Below are positions 10,109 through 20,900 of a stretch of DNA of 64,000 nucleotides, piece by piece. Position 1 is the stretch's first letter, and every line of letters starts with the position of its first letter. A program made the position numbers and the translations under genes. The stretch is from Bacteroidota bacterium. Its GTDB lineage: Bacteria > Bacteroidota > Ignavibacteria > Kapaibacteriales > UBA2268. The stretch is from the NCBI GenBank assembly GCA_004322215.1, contig SCSM01000020.1, positions 40,942 through 104,941 of the forward strand, in the 5' to 3' direction. Below the pieces are notes generated by a model. It made no database searches, was not told where the DNA came from, and was given only the letters and a program-made list of their open reading frames with translations.

Positions 10109-12988
10109 TTATTTACTAACTACGAACAATATTGATTTATTTATATGTTCAGATTTAAATTTGGCAAAATAAATACCTGATACCAAATTTGAAATATTAA
10201 TTTCAAAAATTACTTCATTTCCATCAAAATATATCAAAGTTGTTTCTAAATCTAAAATCTCACCAAGTTCATTATGGATTTTAATTTCAGCCTTGTCTGA
10301 AATTTGATTAGAATTAATTCTAATATAGCATTTATCAACGGATGGATTTGGAAATATCTCAAAATGATTTGGAAACTTGACTTCTTTAACAGCCACTGTT
10401 GAATCATAATCACCCAAAGATAATTGGTCATACCAAACTTGTCCTGTGTGATTGCGAAACAAAGCATAAAGGGTGAGATCTTTTATCGGTTTTGTCGGGT
10501 TAATAATTTTATCCGAGTATTCCCAATCGTGTGTGCCGGTACTGAATTGGGCACATTGTCCATAAAGTGGAGTTCCGTCCTGATAGCGAATATCAATATA
10601 TAAGGAATAATTATTGTCTTTGTTTCCAGAAACATTTTCGGCTTTTGACCAACCAGACAGTAAAAGTGGTTTCGGTTCGGTTTGGTCAAGTATTAATCTC
10701 ATATTAACTCCACCCGACCAGCTCAAACTATCATTTTTTACACTAACTGAACGTTTCCCTGATTTTGCATTTGCTCCAGTCGTGTCATAGATAAATCCTC
10801 TAACATAAGAATTCCACATATCGGGAATGCCATCTTCTCCTGCATCAATTTCAAAACTGTAATTCTGAATAATATTTGTACCCGGAATATTAATTTTACC
10901 ATAGCCGACAGTCAACAAACCGGTTGTTGAATATGCAACAATAGGTAATGAAATGATTCCGGAAGCAACATTTGGAGGCATTATAAAACTGCCTTGATAT
11001 TCACTCAATTCTGCTGAAGCCGGTGTACCATCGTTAGCAAGTAGTAATTCTGTCGGTCCTCCTAATGAGCCAAGCTCTGCAGTTACATACAAAGGTAAAT
11101 CTGAATTTGAACGGAACATTTTGCTTGATGAATCTGAAACTAAAGCTTTAATCGTAACCTTTGTGGTCTCATCAGAATTGTTATATAAAGCATCAACAAT
11201 GATAGTGTCAATATAAGGAGAAACAAGTGTATTACCTTCAAAATTACTATTCAGATAAATTCTTGCTTGCTTAGGATAAATAGTATCACTTGCTTTATAT
11301 TGATAAATCCTAGCTCCGTCAACTGTGAGTTTATTATCAATATACAAACTGTTCTTACCTGCACCATATTGCTGAACTATATATTTTGTTGAATTCGGAT
11401 TGACAACCACTACCCCATTTTCAAATCGCCGGATATAATATTCTGTATTAGTCGGTTCATAAATTTGCTTCAAAACGTCAACATCTAAGCTCGCACTCTC
11501 TAAAGATTTTCCCAATGGAATATCAAATTCCGGGTAATGAGCAAATTCCTGGTAATTGTTTGCGTTTGCGAACAAGCCAAGCGAATCTGCAACGAGCATA
11601 TATGATGCATAAGAATATAACCTTGCTTCCGGGTCACTGTTGCTAATTCCTCCAAGACAAAGCCACAACTTTTTATACTTATGCTGGCATTTCAATCCAA
11701 CATCGCATAATTCTTTCCAGTATGGTAAAGTCATAATACCTGACCAATGAGTACTTCCATAACCTTCTGTCATTCCCCCGTCAGCGTGAAGTAGTAAACT
11801 ATCTGCATCACCTGCATACAAACCGTTGAAGAATGCAGGACGTGGTGAAATAGCTGACTTGATTGTATCAAGAAAATCGCAAATATCTTTTTTCCATACA
11901 TCATCACGATAAGCATAAATAGCCGGGCAATCCACAGCCCATGAACTTACCTTATACCAAGTGTCATCCTCAAAAAGACCATTATATCCGTATTCATCAA
12001 ATGTATTGAGTATAGTACCGATATATCCCCTTCTCCATGTGCTGTTCCCGACATTGCATACATAAAAATTGTAATAATCATTTTTCAATCTATTGTTTAT
12101 ATTTGTTGTATAAGCCCCTATTGAAGGAGATTGACTTTTTAATCCACCCTTATAAGCATAAATAATAAATTCATACCCTCCTGCTGACGTATTATTATAA
12201 CCAAGACTATTATCATAAATCCAACGGTTGCTCGATTTCAATAATTTAATTCTTTCACTTGCATCATAAACATTATTTCTGTTTAAGTCAATAGAAATTA
12301 CAACAGAATCAGGTTCAATATTGCCAATATTTTCACATTCAATGTGTATTCGGACTGTATCGGTAGTTCTTGAGTCGTTGATAATTATCGATGGGACATT
12401 AGCTCCCACCTCTGCTACCTGAATCAAAACCGGAAAGCCATAATTCAATTCAGAATAATCATTTAATACTGACTTCACTTTAATCCATAATGCTGATTGT
12501 GGAAGTTCAGAATTGTAATTTGTGGAATTAATAATTGTATCAATCATTGAATAAGAAACCAATGAGTCAGAAGAATAATACAATCTGTATCCGATAATAT
12601 CGGGACTTCTCCTGTCAGCCAGCCAGATAAGATTATCAGTTGTCATTTTCGAATAAGTTAATCCAGACGGCTCGCAGGAATGAAGAAATGCAAATTCATC
12701 CTTATTGACTTCAGTATATTCAGGAAACGATGGATAAATGGCTACAACATCCTTATAAAGTAAAATCGGTAATGCAGGATTGAATTTGTGAATCTGGCTA
12801 ATATCAGTTTTGCTTCCTTCATCAACCATCACAAATCTCTTTGATGCAAACGATGCGAGAAACGGGTTTCCTCCGATAGCACCATAATTTACAATATAAG
12901 ATTTTGTTCCCCGGCTGTTGTATTCTATTGGCTGGGAAAAAGAAATACAATTTAGTACAATTAAAAAAAGAATGACAATTATTTTCAT
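10109..12988 (-). CDS. Secreted putative glycoside hydrolase with T9SS C-terminal sorting domain
   Basis: This 959-residue protein begins with a signal peptide (MKIIVILFLIVLNCISFSQ). A central region (about 290-550) looks like a TIM-barrel glycosidase of the hypothetical GHL15-like group. It has GYIGTILNTFDEYGYNGLFEDD, then AFFNGLYAGDA, ADGGMTEGYGSTHW and VVVVNPNSTKYIVQQYG, with acidic residues in strand ends as expected for catalytic carboxylates. Beta-sandwich regions follow, including a possible carbohydrate-binding module (about 710-860). The last roughly 75 residues are a type A sorting domain: FEIFPNPSVDK, then IKIHNELGEI, then ISNLVSGIYFAKF. The protein should therefore cross the outer membrane through SprA, encoded 2 kb away. 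Glycosidase family and substrate are uncertain; the sorting domain is clear. Confidence 0.72.
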   Translation of the reverse strand: MKIIVILFLIVLNCISFSQPIEYNSRGTKSYIVNYGAIGGNPFLASFASKRFVMVDEGSKTDISQIHKFNPALPILLYKDVVAIYPSFPEYTEVNKDEFAFLHSCEPSGLTYSKMTTDNLIWLADRRSPDIIGYRLYYSSDSLVSYSMIDTIINSTNYNSELPQSALWIKVKSVLNDYSELNYGFPVLIQVAEVGANVPSIIINDSRTTDTVRIHIECENIGNIEPDSVVISIDLNRNNVYDASERIKLLKSSNRWIYDNSLGYNNTSAGGYEFIIYAYKGGLKSQSPSIGAYTTNINNRLKNDYYNFYVCNVGNSTWRRGYIGTILNTFDEYGYNGLFEDDTWYKVSSWAVDCPAIYAYRDDVWKKDICDFLDTIKSAISPRPAFFNGLYAGDADSLLLHADGGMTEGYGSTHWSGIMTLPYWKELCDVGLKCQHKYKKLWLCLGGISNSDPEARLYSYASYMLVADSLGLFANANNYQEFAHYPEFDIPLGKSLESASLDVDVLKQIYEPTNTEYYIRRFENGVVVVNPNSTKYIVQQYGAGKNSLYIDNKLTVDGARIYQYKASDTIYPKQARIYLNSNFEGNTLVSPYIDTIIVDALYNNSDETTKVTIKALVSDSSSKMFRSNSDLPLYVTAELGSLGGPTELLLANDGTPASAELSEYQGSFIMPPNVASGIISLPIVAYSTTGLLTVGYGKINIPGTNIIQNYSFEIDAGEDGIPDMWNSYVRGFIYDTTGANAKSGKRSVSVKNDSLSWSGGVNMRLILDQTEPKPLLLSGWSKAENVSGNKDNNYSLYIDIRYQDGTPLYGQCAQFSTGTHDWEYSDKIINPTKPIKDLTLYALFRNHTGQVWYDQLSLGDYDSTVAVKEVKFPNHFEIFPNPSVDKCYIRINSNQISDKAEIKIHNELGEILDLETTLIYFDGNEVIFEINISNLVSGIYFAKFKSEHINKSILFVVSK

Positions 12989-13082
12989 AATATACTCACT
13001 CGATATTGATTATTTTAAATTTTAAAATATGAAAATTTTGGATTATATTTAAATTCATTATTTATTAATCGGGAAGATTTAT

Positions 13083-14534
13083 TTGAAAATTCTCTTCATA
13101 TATTCAACTGATAATATTGACCCAGCAGGTAAATTACTTAATCATCCGGGCAGAATGTACTTCGGTTTATCCCATTTATCATCGCTACTTAAAAAATACG
13201 GGTATGAAACAAATCTTCTAGTATTAAGCAGGATGCTTGGGAAAAAAAATTTAAGCATGACAAATAAATATATTAATAATTTCAATCCTGATATTATCGG
13301 ATTCACATCAGTCGCATCAGAATATAATTTCATTGCAACGATTGCAGGTTATGTCAAAAATCATTATCCCGAAAAATTCTTATTAATAGGTGGTGTACAT
13401 GCAACCCTTAATCCCGAAGAAGTAATCAAAGATTCATTTGATGCCGTTTGTATCGGTGAAGGAGAGTATCCCTTACTCGAGTTTGTTCAGGAATATAATC
13501 AGAATAAAATTCCTGAAAAAATTAAAAACTTTTGGATTAAAAGAGAAAACGGAATCGAGATTAATCCAACAAGAGAGTTTAATCCGGATATTGACCAATT
13601 TCCTCATCCCGATAGAGATATTTGGAATGATTGGATTGATGATAAACCTGAATCTCCTTATACAATTTTACTCGGCAGAGGTTGTCCCTTTAAATGCACC
13701 TATTGTTCGAATCATGCACTAAAAAAAGTTGCACCAGGCAAGTATGTCAGAATGCGTTCACCCGGGAATATTTTAAATGAAATTAAAGAAATTCAAAATA
13801 ATAACACTGCAAAAAGAAAATTTTATTTTGAAATTGACACAATCGGAGTAGATATAAAATGGACCCTGAATTTATGCAATGAGATTGAAAAATATAATCA
13901 AACAATTAATCCTCAAATAAGCTTTGGCACTAATTTAAGAATTACTCCAAATTTAAAATTTGAATTAATACTGAATTCACTAAAAAATGCGAATTGTACA
14001 TATATCAATATTGGACTGGAGAGCGGATGCGAAAGAATTAGAAGAGATATCCTGCAGCGTAATTATTCAAACAAACTAATTATAGATGCTGTGAATTATG
14101 CAAAAGAAATTGGAATGGATGTGTTTATATATAATATGGTAGGATTGCCGACTGAAACAATTGAAGATTTCAACGAAACAATAGAAATCAATAAAATCTG
14201 CCAGCCGAAAATGACAAGGACATCAATATTTTATCCTTATAAAGGGACAGAAATCTACAAATATTGTATTGAAAATAATTTAATAGATAGAAAGAAAGTT
14301 AATTTAATTGAAAGAACAGATACTGTTTTGAAATCTGAAGCTTTTCCAAGAAAATTAATTGTAAGAAACTTTATATGGTTTGATTATAATGTTTACAAAG
14401 ATGACCGTTCAAAACTGCATTTATTAATTCAGGTATTAATAAAATATGTAATTGTCAACCCTTATTTCAGTTATATTAATAAAATAATTTCTGTAAAGCT
14501 AATCAGAAGATTCTTGAGGAAATTCCTCTCTTAA
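13083..14534 (+). CDS. B12-binding-domain radical SAM enzyme
   Basis: This 483-residue protein has an N-terminal cobalamin-binding-like Rossmann region (about 1-150; FNPDIIGFTSVASEYNF, LLIGGVHATLNPEEV, CIGEGEYPLLEF). The radical SAM core follows, with the cluster motif C201-x3-C205-x2-C208 in GRGCPFKCTYCSNH. Later core motifs include NIGLESGCERIRRDILQR and YNMVGLPTETIEDFNETIEI. Such enzymes often modify lipids, cofactors or glycans; the substrate cannot be told here. Translation starts at TTG (13083), preceded by a GGGAAG-like ribosome site. The next in-frame ATG (13155) would remove the first strand of the B12 fold. The gene is divergent from the 10109-12988 gene with a 94-base AT-rich gap. 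Confidence 0.83.
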   Translation: MKILFIYSTDNIDPAGKLLNHPGRMYFGLSHLSSLLKKYGYETNLLVLSRMLGKKNLSMTNKYINNFNPDIIGFTSVASEYNFIATIAGYVKNHYPEKFLLIGGVHATLNPEEVIKDSFDAVCIGEGEYPLLEFVQEYNQNKIPEKIKNFWIKRENGIEINPTREFNPDIDQFPHPDRDIWNDWIDDKPESPYTILLGRGCPFKCTYCSNHALKKVAPGKYVRMRSPGNILNEIKEIQNNNTAKRKFYFEIDTIGVDIKWTLNLCNEIEKYNQTINPQISFGTNLRITPNLKFELILNSLKNANCTYINIGLESGCERIRRDILQRNYSNKLIIDAVNYAKEIGMDVFIYNMVGLPTETIEDFNETIEINKICQPKMTRTSIFYPYKGTEIYKYCIENNLIDRKKVNLIERTDTVLKSEAFPRKLIVRNFIWFDYNVYKDDRSKLHLLIQVLIKYVIVNPYFSYINKIISVKLIRRFLRKFLS

Positions 14535-14542
14535 TTTTGAAG

Positions 14543-14617
14543 TGGTCGCTGCGGGGTTCGAACCTGCGACCTTTCGCGTGTGAGGCGAACGCTCTAGACC
14601 AGCTGAGCTAAGCGACC
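14543..14617 (-). tRNA. tRNA-Val (anticodon CAC)
   Basis: Read on the minus strand, 75 bases fold into a complete cloverleaf. The acceptor stem is GGTCGCT/AGCGACC, the D arm GCTC/GAGC, the anticodon stem TTCGC/GCGAA with loop CTCACAC (anticodon CAC, valine GTG codons), a 5-base variable loop and a TTCGAAC T loop. The T stem GCAGG/CCCGC has an A-C mismatch in its middle pair. The discriminator base is A and the CCA tail is not encoded. It lies alone, antiparallel to both neighbouring genes. Confidence 0.95.
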
Positions 14618-14881
14618 AAATCAATTGACAATTCATAATTAATAATTAAATACTTATAATTTTTATTATTTATTTCATTTCAAATAAAATTAAATTCAAA
14701 ATTACGCTTATAATTAATCAGACACAAAAATTATTTCTAGTTAAATATTACTATGCATACAATTTTTATTATATAAATCAGTCAAAATCATTGGAGAACG
14801 GCATAATTTTTACTAATTTATTATTTGAAATATTTCACAGTTTAATGAAAGGCATTTATCGAATTATTCTTCTACCAGTGA

Positions 14882-14964
14882 ACATAAATATATTTTTTAT
14901 TTATGTCGGTCTTTAGAGTGTATATATAGACTGAATTATCTTTATCCCGAATTGTGATAAAGAT
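14882..14964 (+). promoter_or_regulatory. Two hairpins in the sprA leader
   Basis: Within the 379-base gap 14618-14996, two 9-bp perfect stems precede sprA. ACATAAATA/TATTTATGT occupies 14882-14906 (7-base loop) and ATCTTTATC/GATAAAGAT occupies 14938-14964 (9-base loop). The second ends 32 bases before the start codon. They could be protein-binding sites or RNA structures; the pairing is seen, the role is not known. The rest of the gap is AT-rich with no further ORF or known motif. Confidence 0.4.
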
Positions 14965-14996
14965 GCGAGTTATTGTTTTAATAAAATGAGAGTAAT

Positions 14997-17900
14997 TTGG
15001 GTAGAAGATTAAAAAAAATAATTAATTCTGTTTTGATTGTATTTTTTCTATTTATAATAACCGGAAAAAATACACCGGCTCATGCTTCAGGTAACGAAAC
15101 ACTGATTTTCAGCTATGCCGGTTTTTATTTTCAATACACAATATTTTCGACTTTATCCCTCTATGGTCCGGCTTTCTGGCTGTCTTTCAATTTACCTGTT
15201 CCATTTCAACTCGATACTACACAAACACCTAATGATACCAATAAACTTCCAAATCCCGTGGATACAAGTAAGTTTATTTCAACGAAAGACACAAGTAAAG
15301 TTATTAATTTGAATGACACAAGCAATGTGTCTAAACTTAAAGATACCAGTAAAATATCAAATTCGAAAGACACAAGTGCTGTGTCAAATTCAAAGGATTC
15401 TGCAAATGGAAATACATATTATAGCAATTTCACTCCATTTGACAGAATTGATACTTTGCACCCTAAATCGGAACTTAGGAATCATCCGAAAGGTTTCACT
15501 AAATATTCTACTGTTGATAAAGATATTGATTCTGTTACAACGCATTATGATGTTGACAAGCATGATATGGGTTTTTCATATAATATGGGAATTGACGAAT
15601 ATCTCAAAATCAGGAAAAAAAACATACAGTATGATTTATGGGATTCCTTGATGGCGAGATATAGTCTGGCTGAAGCATTGTCGGGAGGCGATCTTGCCCG
15701 TTTAATCAGTCAGTCAACCGGCTTGACAATTCCTGTGCCTCCGAATCCTGTTATGAGTATTTTCGGTAAACCTACAATTAACATCAACGTTCAGGGCGAA
15801 GTTAATGTAACTTTGGGATGGAGATGGGATTCTCAAAACCTGGGAACTGTTTCTGCATTCGGACAAACACAATCTACTCCGATATTCAATCAGGATATAA
15901 GGGTAAATGTTTCAGCTAAGATAGGTGATAAATTAAAACTGACAACTGACTGGAACACTCACAGGCAATTCGATTATGATAACAAATTTAAATTGGGATT
16001 CGAAGGGGAAGATGACGATATTATAAAATTGGTTGAGCTTGGGAACGTTAATTTACCCCTCCCAACAACTCTAATTAGAGGTGGTCAGACATTGTTTGGT
16101 GTCAGGTCTGATTTCCAATTTGGTCCTTTATTCCTGAAAACAATTTTCTCACAAAGAAGGGGTGAAAGAAAATACGTTGATGTTAGGGGTGGAACAAGCA
16201 GGATGCCTTTCCAAATCCGTGCTTACGATTTTGCCCGAAATCACTTCTTTCTCGATACAATTTATCGCTCTGTTTACAGGGATTATTTTAAAAATTCCAC
16301 AGGCATTATTCCACCATCAACTCAAAAAATAAGGGTAAAAGAGATTGAAGTTTGGGAATCGGAAAATAATGTACAGAATGCTGCAGTATATTCAACTTAT
16401 GCAGTTGCGTATGCTGACCTTGACTCAATCTTAGTCAAGAGGGGACAAAAATATAATGACAATAAAAAAAGAACACCTATTTCATCCGGTATAGTCGAAG
16501 CCGGACAATTCATAAAACTCGATTCTACAAGATTTAAAATAGATTACAATCTCGGCACTTTGACAATACTTAATCTTAGGGCTGACAGGTATTATGCTGT
16601 TGGATACAGAATTGAAGGAGAAACAACATCTCCCGATGATGATGCATATTATGGCAATCTTACAAATACACTTACTACTATCCCCGGTCAGGGTAAACGT
16701 GATACTCTGATATTGAAACTTATAAGCAGGCCCAATATGATTCCAAGTTATAAATCACTATGGGCAAGGCAGATGAAAAACATTTATTCGATAAATGCGA
16801 CTAATGTTAATCCCGAAGATACAAGAATTGCAATATGGTACCTGAATCAAAATAATGATTCGAGCGATGTTCTGCCCGGAGCACCCGACAAGCTGGTTAC
16901 GATACTTGGTGTGGACAGGGTAACTAACGGCAATGGAAATCCGACCCCCGACGGTGAGTTTGATATGCGTCCGCCATTTTTCGATTTTGAAAGAGGTGAA
17001 ATTACATTTCCGAGTCTCGAACCTTTCAGGGAAGGTTTACAAAGTTATTTCGAAAGACAAGGAAATATTCAACTTGCTCAACAATTTATTTTCAGAGAAA
17101 TTTATGACACCACTTATGAAGTTGCAAGAAGAAATACAGGCAGGGACAGGTTCATTATATCTGGCGAAGTTTCGGGAAGGGCAACCAATAAAATACCACT
17201 TGGTGCTTTCAATCTTGCCCAGGGAAGCGTGAAAGTTACACTTGACGGTGTTCCTCTGAGAGAATTCGAAGATTATGTCGTTGATTATTATTCAGGCATG
17301 CTCACTTTAAGAAATCAAAGAGCTTCGCTTCCGAATGCTAATCTGAAAATCGAATACGAGGCAAACGATGTATTCAATATATCAACGAGAACATTAACCG
17401 GAATCAGGGGAGATTACCAGCTTTTCAAATCGAGGAAATTAAATGCCGGGTTGGGTTTCACATTAATGTACTATGACCAGTCTGCGATAATTGACCGTGT
17501 GCGATTGGGCGAAGAACCGGTTTCGAACACAATGTTCGGTCTCGATACAAAACTGCAATGGGAAACACCCTGGATAACAAAGATGCTGGATGCACTCCCC
17601 TTTTATGATACAAAAGCAACCTCATCACTGCAATTAAGAGGTGAATGGGCTATCACTTTTCCGGAGCCGAATAAAAGGACATCGGATGTAATATCTGACA
17701 ATGGAGAGCCGGTTGTTTATATTGATGACTTTGAAGGTGCACAAAGATACATTTCACTCGGATTATCTTCAGCACAATGGATACATTCATCGCAACCGGT
17801 TGATTCGATTATCGGTGTAGATGATGTCGAAAGAGCTAAATTCAGAGGTAATATGCACTGGTTCCAGTATTTCATCCCTAAAGTACCGATAAAGGAGGTT

Positions 17901-20900
17901 TATCCGCAAAAAGATATAGTTCAGGGGCGTTCAAATATCAGCCCGTTGAATATAATTTTCAATCCGGTGATGAGAGGAATATATAACAAGAATCTCCAGT
18001 TCCTCGATTCTCTCGACAGGGATTTTAATCCTGCCGATGAATTCGGAAGTAAGCCGGAAAACAGACAGAAAATTTGGGCAGGAATGGAAAGATTATTCTC
18101 ATCATTCAATACGAATTTCGATACTGAAAATATAGACTACATCGAGATTATGATGAAAATAGATGTTTGGGAACCCGGTAAAACAAAAATGTATATTGAT
18201 TTAGGTCAAATCAGCGAAGACATTATACCAAACGGAATTCTCAATACAGAAGACGGTATAACACAGGCAAATCCTGTCCCAAATAACATAATAGACCCGG
18301 GAGAAGATATTGGTATTGATGCACAAAACGACCAGCAGGAAATTGCCTCCGGATTATATCCCGTACCCAAAGACCCGAACGGAGACCCCGCAAGAGATAA
18401 TTATGCTTTTGATTTCAGCAAAGACGACAACAGGAGAACAGAAGCAGATTTCAGAAAATATAATAATTTCGAAGGTAATTCACTCGTTTCTGAAATCGGG
18501 CAATTTCCCGATACTGAAATTTTAAATAAAAATAATGGTCAGACAATTTTTCTTGACAACAGTTATTTTACTTATGAAGTAAATTTGCTTCCAATCCCGG
18601 AAATAAACTCTCAAATAGTCGGAGGAGGAAATAATAAGTGGTATTTATACAGAATTCCAATCAGAAAACCGTCATCGAGTGTTGGCAATCCTTCATTTGC
18701 AAATATTCAATATATACGGGTGTGGTTCAAGGGCGGTTCATTCGCAGGCGAGATAGCTGATTGGCGGCTTGTCGGAGCTCAATGGCAGAGAGTAAATAAT
18801 TTCCAGGAAAACGTTCTACCTGATGACAGTGTTCTTCAAATTTCCTTCGTAAATATTGAAGAAAACAGCGGAGCTCCGAATTACTACACAATGCCCCCGG
18901 GAGTTTCAGCACCCAGGCAATTAAACAATCCTGATCCTAACCAGGATATTAGATTAAACGAACAATCAATTGCCATTAGCGTCAGAAACTTGAAATACGG
19001 AGAAGAACGCCTGGCAACAAGGATTTTCAGACAAGTGGATTTATTCTATTATAAATACCTGAAGTTTTTCGTTCATGGCGATGGCACTATGCCTGATAAT
19101 ATAGTCCCCGGGGCAATACCCAAAGCCTATTGCTATCTCAGGTTCGGAATTGATTCTGCGAATTATTATGAATACAGGCGGCCACTTTTAAGAGGATGGC
19201 AGGACATAAACATAATTCTGACAGAGCTTACGGCAATTAAACAAGTAAGGGATTCCCTGGGTGTCCTCAACAGGCAGATATTCCCTGTACCGGGTGACCC
19301 ACTTGCAGTATTTGCAATAAAAGGTAATCCTACTTTGACAAGAATCCAATTCTTCGGATTCGGTATTTCCAATCCTTCAGAAAGATATCCGAATGAACTT
19401 AGCACAACGATGTGGATTGACGAGTTGCGATTACTCAGTCCCGAAAGACGAAGCGATTGGGGAGGTGTCGGCAGTTTTGATATGAAACTTGCCGACCTCG
19501 GAAATATTAATGCTAATATATCTCAGACGAATCCGAATTTCCACATGCTCGAAGAAAGGTTCGGCAACAGGATTAAAACGACCAACTGGTCTTTCAATGC
19601 ACAGGGAAATTTGGAAAAATTTGCACCCGAATCTTTTAAGAACCTGAGAATTCCTATATCGTTCAACCATTCAGAGTATGTGCAAGACCCTGAATTTGTA
19701 TCTAATAATGATGTCAAGCTTTCTGATGCGGCTAATGCCGCAGCAGAAAGAACCAGGATTGACGCAATAAACAGGGGGTTAACTCCCGAAGCTGCCCAAT
19801 TCCTTGCTGATGAAACAAAAAGAGCAACTATTAGCAGGTCGCAGACAGTTCGTGTACTCGACAGTTGGGCACTAACCGGGATTCGGCTCGGAATACCAAT
19901 TAATCACTGGTTGATTGATGACACATTTAATAAATTGACTTTGGGGTATTCTTATTCGCAGGAGTGGGAGAGGTCTCCTGTTGTTGCCGAAAGGTTCAGC
20001 TGGCAATGGAACTTCACCGGACAATACAGCATACAGTTTTCTAAGCTTTTTACTGTGGAACCCTTCAAATGGGCAGAAGAAACAGCTTTTTTTGACACAT
20101 ATAAAGAAATGAAAATTAATTTCATTCCTTCAAATTTTACAGCTTCGCTCAATTTAACAAGAAGGAGAATCACGGAGCAATCGCGATTTCTCGAATCTCC
20201 CAGCCCTGTGTTTCGTGAATTTTCTGCTCAAAGGCAGGCACAGTTTACCTGGAAATTCACAGAAAATGGCTTTCTGAGCCCTGCTCTCGATTACAATGTC
20301 TCGACTATAAGCACACTTGTGCCTCTCGAACTGGATGAAACAGGACAGCAAAGAACCGGGAGCCAGATTGCTTCTATGATGTTTTTCAGGAATGGGAATC
20401 TAATCAATCTCGGTGATATTAATAATCACATGCAAACTGTTACTTTGAATATTAAACCACGTCTGCCAATCGGTGAATATCATAAATACTTCGATATGTC
20501 AGGGTCTTTTGTAACAACTTATAATTGGATGAATCCTTTGCAACCCGACCCGGTTATCAGGGACATTGCAAAGTCTGCTACATGGAAAAATACTATTAGA
20601 TTCAATACCGCATTCAAATTAAAATCACTTACTGATGACTTATTCGGTATTTTAACACCGAAACTTATTAAGAAAATACCGGACAAAGATACTTCGGGTC
20701 CGACCGTACTCGGAAATATTTTCAGGACTATTAAGACGATATTTTTTGATTTCGACAAAGTCGATTTGATTTTCAATCAATCGAGTAATACATTAAATCC
20801 GGGTGTAATCGGAGGAACAGGTATCACAAACTTTTGGGCTTTTTGGAGAAATAATGAAGATATTCTGGGACCGAGTCTCGCCTATCAGCTTGGACTCGTA

